Origin: an uncultured Succinatimonas sp.
GTDB taxonomy: Bacteria; Pseudomonadota; Gammaproteobacteria; Enterobacterales; Succinivibrionaceae
Direction: 5' to 3'
NCBI GenBank assembly: GCA_902465145.1
Contig: CABQMD010000054.1
Location: 1 to 6,479, forward strand
Length of the DNA stretch: 6,479 nucleotides
Shown here: piece by piece, positions 1 to 5,651 of the stretch
How positions within the stretch are numbered: the first letter of the stretch is position 1
Layout of the letters: each line of letters opens with the position of its first letter
Program-made: the position numbers and the translations under genes
Notes under the pieces: generated by a model
Told to the model about the DNA's origin: nothing
Database searches by the model: none
The model's input: the letters and a program-made list of their open reading frames with translations, nothing else

Positions 1-216
1 ATTATTGTAGACCAGCTTTGCGTAAAGCCTGAGGATGTGGTTCCCGCTGCATCTTTTGTCGATGACCTCGGTGCTGATTCTCTGGATACCGTAGAGCTCG
101 TTATGGCTCTTGAAGAAGAGTTCAAGACCGAAATCCCTGATGAGGAAGCCGAAAAGATCAATACTGTTCAGGCTGCCATCGATTACATCGAAAAGCATCA
201 GGACGACGAGAAGTAA
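1..216 (+). CDS. acpP: Acyl carrier protein, 3' part (5' end outside window)
   Basis: This is the carrier of growing acyl chains in type II fatty acid synthesis, cytosolic and acting with FabF encoded next door. Frame 1 is open from the window edge to TAA at 214-216, giving 71 residues. The usual AcpP is about 78, so roughly the first ten residues lie outside the window. The phosphopantetheine attachment motif DSL is present, with its Ser codon at 79-81 inside [18 protein letters not shown]. The acidic helix II and the segment [10 protein letters not shown] are almost identical to E. coli AcpP. The C-terminus ([10 protein letters not shown]) is slightly longer and more acidic than in E. coli. 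Truncation is due to the window boundary, not gene damage. Identification is very secure from motif and the fabF neighbour. Confidence 0.97.
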   Translation: MIVDQLCVKPEDVVPAASFVDDLGADSLDTVELVMALEEEFKTEIPDEEAEKINTVQAAIDYIEKHQDDEK

Positions 217-224
217 TTCTTGAT

Positions 225-247
225 AGGCGGGATTTACCCCGCCTTTT
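225..247 (+). terminator. Terminator-like hairpin between acpP and fabF
   Basis: AGGCGGG (225-231) and CCCGCCT (238-244) form a 7-bp GC-rich stem around a 6-nt loop (232-237), followed by a run of four T (244-247). It starts 8 nt after the acpP stop. The short U-tract suggests partial termination or a 3'-end stabiliser, which would let acpP be expressed well above fabF. That role is inferred. Confidence 0.6.
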
Positions 248-262
248 GATATTTAATGAGAG

Positions 263-284
263 GGAGAAGCGCTTATACTTCTCC
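263..284 (+). other. Second hairpin in the acpP-fabF gap
   Basis: GGAGAAG (263-269) pairs perfectly with CTTCTCC (278-284) over an 8-nt loop. The downstream sequence is only weakly T-rich (GTCTTTG), so it is a poor intrinsic terminator. It lies about 40 nt upstream of the fabF start and could be an RNA-processing or attenuation element of the fabF leader. The pairing is seen; the role is inferred. Confidence 0.4.
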
Positions 285-311
285 GTCTTTGTATTAGGAC
301 AGTTAATTTTT

Positions 312-315
312 GGAG
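312..315 (+). promoter_or_regulatory. Ribosome binding site deciding the fabF start
   Basis: GGAG at 312-315 lies 9 nt before GTG at 325 but only 3 nt before TTG at 319, and it overlaps TTG at 310. The spacing therefore favours GTG 325, which also matches the N-terminus of E. coli FabF. Confidence 0.65.
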
Positions 316-324
316 ACTTTGACG

Positions 325-1569
325 GTGCAGAATCGCAGAGTAGTGGTAACCGGTTTGGGCATGCTCTCTCCGGTCGGCAATACAGCCGAGGAATCATGGA
401 AGAACCTCTTGGCCGGACACAGTGGCATCAGTGCCATTGAACATTTCGACGTCACCGATTTTTCGGTGAAAATTGCCGGTACCGTCAAAGGCTTTAATGC
501 CGAAGAGTGGGGCATCAATGCCAAAGAGCAACGTAAGATGGATGAGTTCATCCAATACGGTATTGCTGCCGGTATTATGGCTCTTAACGATTCTGGTCTT
601 GAGATCAACGATGGAAATCGTGATCGTATCGGAACCATGATCGGCTCTGGTATAGGCGGTCTTACTCTCATCGAAAAGAATATTAACGGTTTGGCCGCTC
701 GCGGTCCGCGCGGGATCAGTCCTTTTTTTGTGCCGTCTACGATCATCAATATGGTTTCTGGACAGCTTTCCATCATGAAAGGTTTGCGCGGTCCGAATCT
801 TTCCATGGTCACTGCGTGTGCTACCGGTACTCATGCCATCGGTCTTTCTGCCAGACTTATTCAGTACGGCGATGCCGATGTTATGGTTTGCGGAGGATCT
901 GAGAAAGCTTCCACTCCTATGGGAATAGGCGGTTTCAGCGCCTTAAAGGCCTTGTCTCACCGTAACGATGAACCGGAAAAGGCATCACGTCCTTGGGATA
1001 AGAACCGTGACGGTTTTATTTTAGGTGACGGTGCTGGAGTTATGGTACTTGAAGAATATGAACACGCCAAGGCTCGCGGTGCAAAAATCTATGCTGAGTT
1101 AAGCGGTTTCGGTATGAGCGGAGATGCATTCCATATGACAGCCACGCCGGAATACGGCGAAGGTGCAGTACGTTCCATCAAAGCAGCTTTAAAAGATGCC
1201 GGTATTGAACCTGAGCGAGTAAATTATATTAACGCTCACGGAACTTCTACTCATGTTGGTGATCTTTCCGAATTGCGTGCGGTAAAGAGTATTTGGGGCG
1301 AAGCTCCGGCTCATACTTGCATGAGTTCAACAAAGTCTATGACCGGACACCTTTTAGGAGCGGCCGGCGCTATTGAGGCTGTGATCACCGTATTGGCTTT
1401 ACGCGATCAGATATGTCCTCCCACCATCAATCTTGAAGATCCTGAGGATGAGGTCGGTGCTTTTAATCTGGTTCCTAACGTTGCACAGAAGCATGATATT
1501 GAGTACGCCCTTTCCAATAATTTCGGTTTCGGCGGTACCAACGGCTCCTTAATTTTCAAACGTATTTGA
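325..1569 (+). CDS. fabF: Beta-ketoacyl-[ACP] synthase II (KAS II)
   Basis: FabF condenses malonyl-ACP with acyl-ACP in fatty acid elongation in the cytosol; in E. coli it performs the palmitoleate to cis-vaccenate step. From GTG 325 the product is 414 aa (E. coli 413) and begins [18 protein letters not shown], collinear with E. coli MSKRRVVV. In-frame TTG codons at 310 and 319 would add a non-homologous tail. The KAS triad is complete: Cys165 in TACATG, His305 in NAHGTST and His342 in [12 protein letters not shown], with Lys337 before the last. The glycine-rich end [14 protein letters not shown] is intact. Unusual is HGTSTH where E. coli has HGTSTP (His310). The gene follows acpP by 108 nt containing two hairpins and ends in a strong terminator. 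FabB is excluded by the E. coli FabF-like blocks [13 protein letters not shown] and SPFFVPSTI. Confidence 0.96.
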   Translation: MQNRRVVVTGLGMLSPVGNTAEESWKNLLAGHSGISAIEHFDVTDFSVKIAGTVKGFNAEEWGINAKEQRKMDEFIQYGIAAGIMALNDSGLEINDGNRDRIGTMIGSGIGGLTLIEKNINGLAARGPRGISPFFVPSTIINMVSGQLSIMKGLRGPNLSMVTACATGTHAIGLSARLIQYGDADVMVCGGSEKASTPMGIGGFSALKALSHRNDEPEKASRPWDKNRDGFILGDGAGVMVLEEYEHAKARGAKIYAELSGFGMSGDAFHMTATPEYGEGAVRSIKAALKDAGIEPERVNYINAHGTSTHVGDLSELRAVKSIWGEAPAHTCMSSTKSMTGHLLGAAGAIEAVITVLALRDQICPPTINLEDPEDEVGAFNLVPNVAQKHDIEYALSNNFGFGGTNGSLIFKRI

Positions 1570-1587
1570 AAATAGATTAAAATAATT

Positions 1588-1618
1588 AAAGGATCTCCTA
1601 AGTGAGATCCTTTTTTTT
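1588..1618 (+). terminator. Intrinsic terminator of fabF, probably bidirectional
   Basis: GGATCTC (1591-1597) pairs with GAGATCC (1604-1610) around a 6-nt loop. It is extended by AAA/TTT on the outside and followed by eight T (1611-1618). On the minus strand the same stem is followed by the T-rich TTTAATTATTTT, so it may also end the S26 peptidase transcript. The stop codon of that gene (1617-1619) overlaps the T-tract. Confidence 0.9.
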
Positions 1619-2135
1619 AGAAAAGGTAAAAAGCTTCTAGACCGTTGAGCAGATCGGTTCTTTTTACCGTACCGAAGTAGCGGCTGTCATAAGATTGAGT
1701 CCGTTCAGAAGCTAAAATAAATTCATCCTGATCCAATACGCGGTTAAGCCTTGCAGCAGTTAAAGGAGTGCCATTGCCGTCTTTTAATTGCGGAGCTGTG
1801 CCTGATAATAGCGATCCGTTGATTTTTATCCCCTCTTTGCCGATGTAGGCAAGATCTCCTGGTAATCCTTTTAAATATTTTCCCAAAGGAGAGCTGTTTG
1901 ATGGGCAATTTCCGTACCCCACGTATCCTCGTTGCTTTGCAAAATCAGCTTTCTTCTTGTCAAGGCAGAAAAGAACTGCTTCGCCTCTTTTTTCTTCAAG
2001 TGCTTTGATTTTATATATGCCTTGAGGCATCGACGAAGTAAGATTAATCCATAATTCGCTGTATCTTAGACTAAGTTGCAGCGCTGATGAGAAAATTATG
2101 ACGGCTAATATCATACCAACTAATTTCAGTTTCAT
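1617..2135 (-). CDS. TraF-type S26 signal peptidase family protein
   Basis: A 172-aa membrane-anchored serine protease of the S26 family, closest in motif pattern to TraF, which in RP4 matures the conjugative pilin TrbC. Residues 5-23 form one hydrophobic signal-anchor segment, placing the catalytic part in the periplasm. The Ser box is LTSSMPQGIY with nucleophile Ser35. The Lys box is GKYLKGLPGD with Lys86 in the general-base position; the Ser-Lys spacing of 51 is near RP4 TraF. The family segment RGYxxxGxCPxxxxPL sits at 69-84 and the C-terminal box SYDSRYFGTV at 148-157. ATG 2135 has GGAG 5 nt upstream; the in-frame GTG 2141 overlaps that site. No pilus, trb or other conjugation gene is in the window, so the substrate is unknown. 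LepB is unlikely given the short length and CP motif. Confidence 0.85.
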   Translation of the reverse strand: MKLKLVGMILAVIIFSSALQLSLRYSELWINLTSSMPQGIYKIKALEEKRGEAVLFCLDKKKADFAKQRGYVGYGNCPSNSSPLGKYLKGLPGDLAYIGKEGIKINGSLLSGTAPQLKDGNGTPLTAARLNRVLDQDEFILASERTQSYDSRYFGTVKRTDLLNGLEAFYLF

Positions 2136-2140
2136 GATCA

Positions 2141-2144
2141 CTCC
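2141..2144 (-). promoter_or_regulatory. Ribosome binding site of the S26 peptidase gene
   Basis: On the minus strand GGAG (2144 down to 2141) lies 5 nt before ATG 2135. It supports that start over the in-frame GTG at 2141-2139, which shares a base with the site. Confidence 0.65.
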
Positions 2145-2164
2145 GTGATTGTTTGATGAGTTAA

Positions 2165-2193
2165 ATCATAAAACACAAAAAAGCCCCTGAAAG
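2165..2193 (-). promoter_or_regulatory. Candidate promoter of the S26 peptidase gene
   Basis: On the minus strand TATGAT (2170-2165) matches five of six bases of the sigma70 -10. A weak -35 (CTTTCA, 2193-2188) lies 17 nt upstream, inside the terminator hairpin of the preceding gene. A start near 2158 would give a leader of about 22 nt. Read by eye only. Confidence 0.3.
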
Positions 2194-2201
2194 AGGGGCT
2201 T
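2177..2201 (-). terminator. Intrinsic terminator of the RpiR-type regulator
   Basis: Read on the minus strand, AAGCCCCT (2201-2194) pairs with AGGGGCTT (2188-2181) over a 5-nt loop, followed by a T-run to 2177 and further T-rich sequence. It is a perfect 8-bp stem 30 nt past the regulator stop. It separates the regulator from the S26 peptidase gene, so the latter needs its own promoter. Confidence 0.9.
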
Positions 2202-2231
2202 GGCTGATTTTGGCATCTGTTTGTTTTTTCG

Positions 2232-3089
2232 TTAAATTACGCCTTTTGTAAGCGAATCGATGGCTTCTGCGGTAGCTTTACGGTTTTTCAAAGCGGTCTC
2301 TCCCATAACTTTGATCACTTCGATAAAAAGCAAATCGATGATAAAAAATACGGTAAGACGAGAGTCGGCATAACCTGAGGTAAGATCAGATTCGTGAACA
2401 GAATGCATGACGGCGGTGTCACACAGTCTTCCCAAAGCAGAACTGCTGTCTGAAGTGATGGCAGCCATTTTAGCTGAATGCTGTTTGGCAAGACGCGCCG
2501 CCTTGTTTATTTCCATGGTCTGACCTGAGGTGGAAATAAAAATACAAAGATCATCTTTATTAACCAACGAAGCATGCATCATCATGTCGTGGCTGTCGGT
2601 GGCGTTAACGGTATTGATCCCAAGTCTCGTAAATTTACGGGCAGCATCGCGGGCAATGAATCCTGAGGCTCCGATCCCGAAAAAGAATACGCGTTTGCAA
2701 CTTATGATATAGCGTACCAAGTTACGTACAGCCGTAAAATCAAGCTCGTGAGAACTTTGAGTGAGCATGGTAACGTTTAGTTGTAACAGTTTTTGCGCGG
2801 TTATTTCACTTGAATCTTTTAAATCTATGGAGGGCGTAAGCAGTGAGTTTGAACTGTCTTGTGCTCCGAGATCCTGAGCTAAGGCTATTTTAAAATCCTT
2901 GAGGGTTTCAAATTCAAACTTGCGGGCAAAACGGGTTACGGTAGCATGCGAAACGTTACATGCATCAGAGATCTCCGAGATCGACGAAGAACAGGCCTGA
3001 GTACCGAATTTTAAGAAATACTCGATAAGACGGCGATCCGATTTTGAAAGTTTGATCCTAGGATCGTTGAGTTTTTTCAGAATTGTCAT
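2232..3089 (-). CDS. MurR/RpiR family transcriptional regulator (HTH + SIS)
   Basis: A cytosolic one-component regulator of 285 aa with the RpiR architecture: an N-terminal HTH_6-type domain (about 1-75, recognition region SDACNVSHATVTRFARKF at 41-58) and a C-terminal SIS sugar-phosphate-binding domain (about 120-250). SIS signatures are FFFGIGASG at 135-143 and ISTSGQT at 185-191. Members sense phosphosugars and control sugar or amino-sugar catabolism; which sugar cannot be told here, as no sugar gene is adjacent. HexR, RpiR and MurR are alternatives; the protein is not close enough to any to name it. ATG 3089 gives the usual family N-terminus (MTILKKL...LSKSDRRL) with AAGGA 13 nt upstream. 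TTG 3113 has AGGA 7 nt upstream and would add eight residues, so the start is not settled. Followed by its own terminator. Confidence 0.88.
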   Translation of the reverse strand: MTILKKLNDPRIKLSKSDRRLIEYFLKFGTQACSSSISEISDACNVSHATVTRFARKFEFETLKDFKIALAQDLGAQDSSNSLLTPSIDLKDSSEITAQKLLQLNVTMLTQSSHELDFTAVRNLVRYIISCKRVFFFGIGASGFIARDAARKFTRLGINTVNATDSHDMMMHASLVNKDDLCIFISTSGQTMEINKAARLAKQHSAKMAAITSDSSSALGRLCDTAVMHSVHESDLTSGYADSRLTVFFIIDLLFIEVIKVMGETALKNRKATAEAIDSLTKGVI

Positions 3090-3150
3090 TATGCCAATCG
3101 CGTCCTTAAGCAAGACGAGATCCTGATGTTGTTAAATTTTTGTCCAGATA

Positions 3151-3179
3151 ATGTTAATTTGTTTCAGACGCTTTTGCAA
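3151..3179 (-). promoter_or_regulatory. Candidate promoter of the RpiR-type regulator
   Basis: On the minus strand TTGCAA (3179-3174) and TAACAT (3156-3151) are separated by exactly 17 nt, each matching four of six sigma70 consensus bases. The start would be near 3144, about 55 nt before ATG 3089. The rest of the 3114-3258 gap is AT-rich with homopolymer runs; I see no convincing terminator for the upstream LRAT-domain gene in it. Confidence 0.35.
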
Positions 3180-3258
3180 ATGTTTAAAAAAAATGAAAAT
3201 ACATTCTGCAAGGTAAGTTGTTTTTTTTAAAGAAGTACTGACTTGACGGTAAAAGTGA

Positions 3259-3996
3259 TCAGTCTTTTTTTAATTTTCTCAGGATCTTCTTACTTTGAGT
3301 CAAAGTTTTTTCTCGAATAGCACTGGCTTTTTTTGCAGTTTGCATAGCCTGTGTTTCTGACATGCCCACAGCAAGGCAGGTAGCAATCGTTCCTTTTTCA
3401 AGAAAAGAATCTGTTTTGGCTGCAGTACGTAATATATTTGAAACTGTACATGCCGTTTCGATGACATTACCTGCTTGCATGATCAGATTCAAAGCCTGAC
3501 CGCCTGGCAAAACTCTTGAAGCGATCCCCGCGCTTTGTCGTAGGTGACGGTTTTTTAAAGCCTGATGCAAAGTAACTCCGGCAACGGTTGCCACGGTTGC
3601 CGTAGCAAAACCCAGTTGTCGAATTTGAGCGCTTTTTGCCTTACCGGTGATACACCAAATTACGAAATGCTCGCAGTTTGCCCACAGTAGATGGTAATCA
3701 TCTTCACCTAATCTCGAGCGAGCTCTTAATACGCTTTCGAATCTGCCGAAAACCCGGTCATCATGTAAGACCACCTCAATTTTGGCCCCTTCTGAAAACT
3801 CGTTAAGTGAGTATTCACGGATACCTTCGCGAGCTCTGGCAATAACTTTCTGACAGCCGCAGTAAATCCCGTGATGGGTATAGCCCAATCTTGCTACTTT
3901 CAGATGATCCCCAAGTTGAAAAACGGGATGAACATTTGATTTAAGATCTTTATGCATGTATGTCATAGTACTACGCTTGAGAGAAAAAGCGTACAT
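3259..3996 (-). CDS. LRAT-like (NlpC/P60 superfamily) domain protein
   Basis: A 245-aa protein whose residues about 25-128 match the LRAT/PLAAT fold, papain-like thiol enzymes that in animals act as acyltransferases or phospholipases. Visible motifs are GDHLKVARLGYTHHGIYCG (29-47), resembling LRAT LTHYGIYLG with likely catalytic His41, and LLWANCEHFVIWC (103-115) with likely nucleophile Cys108, nearly the vertebrate LRAT LLWNNCEHFV. The second polar residue, usually His in a VIH or VAH motif, appears to be Ala53 (KVIARA). After the domain comes an Ala/Thr-rich weakly hydrophobic stretch (128-143), a helical region of unknown function and a very basic end (KKILRKLKKD). Starts at 3996, 3966 and 3957 are all possible; none has a good Shine-Dalgarno. 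It is transcribed divergently from pncB. The bacterial substrate is unknown, and no signal peptide is seen. Confidence 0.8.
   Translation of the reverse strand: MYAFSLKRSTMTYMHKDLKSNVHPVFQLGDHLKVARLGYTHHGIYCGCQKVIARAREGIREYSLNEFSEGAKIEVVLHDDRVFGRFESVLRARSRLGEDDYHLLWANCEHFVIWCITGKAKSAQIRQLGFATATVATVAGVTLHQALKNRHLRQSAGIASRVLPGGQALNLIMQAGNVIETACTVSNILRTAAKTDSFLEKGTIATCLAVGMSETQAMQTAKKASAIREKTLTQSKKILRKLKKD
3972..3993 (-). other. Inverted repeat at the start of the LRAT-domain gene
   Basis: TACGCTT (3972-3978) and AAGCGTA (3987-3993) form a perfect 7-bp inverted repeat with an 8-nt loop. It lies just inside the coding region if ATG 3996 is used, or in the leader just upstream if ATG 3966 is used. 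It could be a translation-modulating hairpin or an operator; no role is proven. Confidence 0.4.
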
Positions 3997-4014
3997 ACGG
4001 GGAAAATATGGGAA

Positions 4015-4028
4015 TGTAAGGCTTTACA
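4015..4028. promoter_or_regulatory. Palindromic operator candidate upstream of pncB
   Basis: TGTAA (4015-4019) and TTACA (4024-4028) are perfect inverted arms separated by GGCT. This 14-bp site sits between divergent genes, 18 nt upstream of ATG 3996 of the LRAT gene and just upstream of the candidate pncB -10. Position and symmetry suit a dimeric regulator; its identity is unknown. Confidence 0.4.
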
Positions 4029-4030
4029 AG

Positions 4031-4039
4031 TGTTAAAAT
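4031..4039 (+). promoter_or_regulatory. Candidate extended -10 promoter of pncB
   Basis: TGTTAAAAT contains the extended TGn motif directly before TAAAAT (five of six -10 bases). No good -35 is present 16-18 nt upstream, where the TGTAA palindrome lies instead. A start near 4046 would give a leader of about 73 nt containing the 4074-4093 hairpin. Confidence 0.4.
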
Positions 4040-4073
4040 TCTCCTTTGTTTTCGCATCAGGTGAAAATTCGTA

Positions 4074-4093
4074 GCCTAAGGCGCAACCTTGGC
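4074..4093 (+). other. Hairpin in the pncB leader
   Basis: GCC (4074-4076) and AAGG (4078-4081), with a single bulged T, pair fully with CCTTGGC (4087-4093) over a CGCAA loop. It ends 15 nt before the Shine-Dalgarno-like GGA (4109-4111) of pncB, which stands 7 nt from the ATG. It does not match any riboswitch I recognise. Confidence 0.4.
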
Positions 4094-4118
4094 ATCAGTT
4101 AACTTTCCGGAATAATAA

Positions 4119-5600
4119 ATGCAATTACAGCAAGCCAACGATGGCATGATGATGGATCTTTACGAGCTCACCATGTCCAACGGTTTCTTTGCCAGCGGTA
4201 AAGTCGGCACTCGTGCCGTCTTTGATGTTTTTTATCGTCATAATCCCGATCAGGGTGGTTTTTCAATCTTCGCAGGACTGGGACAGGCTCTTGATTGGAT
4301 AAAGAGTCTGCATTTTACGGGACGCGATGTTGATTATCTGAAATCCCTGAAGATCTTCAGACCGGAATTTTTGGATTATTTAAGAGATTTCCGTTTCAGC
4401 GGAGATGTTTATGCCTTCGATGAAGGTACGATCATGTACCCGAATGAACCGATCCTTTCGGTACATGCTTCATTGGCAGAATGCATGTTCCTTGAAACTG
4501 CTGTTCTTGCCATGATCAATCATCAGTCTTTGATAGCGACCAAAGCCCGTCGTATGGTAAGAGCTGCTCAGGGACGTCCCATTGCCGATTTCGGTGCTCG
4601 TCGTGCGCACAATATCGATGCAGCCTATTACGGTGCCCGTGCATCTTATATAGGCGGTTTGGTGGCAACCTCTACGTTGGAAGCCGCCGAGGACTTCGGA
4701 ATTCCCGCCTCAGGAACCATGGCTCACAGTTGGGTGATGTCCTTTGACGAAGAATATGAAGCCTTTAAAGCTTATGCAGCCGAATATCCTGACAATACCC
4801 TGTTGCTTATCGATACTTATGACGTGATGCGCTCCGGATTGCCCAACGCAGTAAAACTTGCGCATGAGTTTTTGGAACCTATGGGCAAACGCCTTAAGGG
4901 AGTACGCATAGACTCTGGTGATTTGGCTTATCTTTCAAAAAAGATCCGTAAGGTTTTGGATAAAGAGGGCCTTGAAGATGCGATCATCGTGGTTACCAAC
5001 AGCCTTGATGAAAATACAATTTCATCGCTTCTGACTCAGGGAGCAATGGTAAACAGTTTCGGGATAGGCGAAAGATTGATCACCGCCATGTCCGATCCTA
5101 TTTTAGGCGGAGTGTATAAGATGGCCGCCATTGAGGAAAACGGAGTTATGGTTCCCAGGATTAAGGTTTCTGAAACTGCCGAGAAGATCACCAATCCGGG
5201 CATCAAGCAGGTATGGCGTATTTACAACCACGATCATAAAGCCGTAGCCGATCTGATTGCAGGCATTGATGAAAAAGTGGATCTTTCAAAACCGTTCCAT
5301 TATATCGATCCGGTTAATCCTTGGCGTGATCGTGCTTTTACCTCAGATTTCTCTGCCAAGGCTTTGCAACATCTTTATATTAAAGACGGCGTGCAGGTAC
5401 GTGAGCAACCTAAGCTTTCTGAGATACGTGAATATGTTGCCTCTCAATTGCGTGATGAAATTTGGGAAGAAGAGCAGCGTTTTGAGAATCCTCACGTTCA
5501 TTTCCTCGATATGACCCCGCGTTATTTCAAGATGAAACAGGATCTGTTGGAGACGATGCGTCAGAAAGTAGCTTTAATAAGCGATAGTCTGGATCATTAA
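4119..5600 (+). CDS. pncB: Nicotinate phosphoribosyltransferase (long type)
   Basis: Catalyses nicotinate + PRPP + ATP to nicotinate mononucleotide (EC 6.3.4.21), entry of nicotinate into NAD through the Preiss-Handler salvage route, in the cytosol. At 493 aa it has the length of the family common in Firmicutes, actinobacteria and cyanobacteria rather than the roughly 400-aa E. coli PncB. Motifs in order: N-terminal TDLYELTM-like DLYELTMSNGFF (13-24), DFGARRAH (157-164), GTMAHSWVM with His203 in the place of the phosphorylated His, LLIDTYD (229-235), GVRIDSGDL (261-269, phosphoribosyl/substrate region), SFGIGERL (315-322) and DPILGGVYKM (328-337). The C-terminus is the long-type extension with an acidic WEEEQRFENP segment. 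ATG 4119 has GGA 7 nt upstream. It is monocistronic, with a palindrome and leader hairpin upstream and a strong terminator after the stop. Confidence 0.95.
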   Translation: MQLQQANDGMMMDLYELTMSNGFFASGKVGTRAVFDVFYRHNPDQGGFSIFAGLGQALDWIKSLHFTGRDVDYLKSLKIFRPEFLDYLRDFRFSGDVYAFDEGTIMYPNEPILSVHASLAECMFLETAVLAMINHQSLIATKARRMVRAAQGRPIADFGARRAHNIDAAYYGARASYIGGLVATSTLEAAEDFGIPASGTMAHSWVMSFDEEYEAFKAYAAEYPDNTLLLIDTYDVMRSGLPNAVKLAHEFLEPMGKRLKGVRIDSGDLAYLSKKIRKVLDKEGLEDAIIVVTNSLDENTISSLLTQGAMVNSFGIGERLITAMSDPILGGVYKMAAIEENGVMVPRIKVSETAEKITNPGIKQVWRIYNHDHKAVADLIAGIDEKVDLSKPFHYIDPVNPWRDRAFTSDFSAKALQHLYIKDGVQVREQPKLSEIREYVASQLRDEIWEEEQRFENPHVHFLDMTPRYFKMKQDLLETMRQKVALISDSLDH

Positions 5601-5621
5601 AGCTGTAAAAACTAAGCGATG

Positions 5622-5651
5622 GGGAAGGTTAATACCTTCCCTTATTTTTTT
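5622..5651 (+). terminator. Intrinsic terminator of pncB
   Basis: GGGAAGGT (5622-5629) pairs with ACCTTCCC (5634-5641) over a TAAT loop, followed by TTATTTTTTT (5642-5651). It begins 21 nt after the pncB stop. The final codons of the convergent SDR gene are read from the same bases, its stop (5631-5629) overlapping the loop. In the minus direction the T-tract is missing, so it should act only for pncB. Confidence 0.92.

Noticed and set aside
274..279. TATACT as a -10 box for a fabF promoter
   Set aside because: No acceptable -35 lies 16-18 nt upstream (the TTGATA at 246 is 22 nt away) and it falls in the loop and stem of the second hairpin.
158..440. Short open frames on both strands over the acpP-fabF junction
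   Set aside because: They run through the hairpins and the start of fabF in other frames, with low-complexity or Cys/Arg-rich translations and no recognisable domain.
303..834. Two overlapping minus-strand open frames antisense to fabF
   Set aside because: They lie fully opposite the conserved fabF coding sequence, resemble no family and have no ribosome site; they are by-products of fabF codon usage.
2530..2712. 60-residue plus-strand open frame
   Set aside because: It is antisense to the SIS domain of the regulator and has no support beyond being open.
3237..3262. Imperfect ACTGA/TCAGT inverted repeat after the LRAT gene as its terminator
   Set aside because: The stem is short and AT-rich with an asymmetric bulge, and no T-tract follows on the minus strand.
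5257..5514. 85-residue plus-strand open frame
   Set aside because: It is an out-of-frame shadow within pncB, whose own frame is strongly conserved there.
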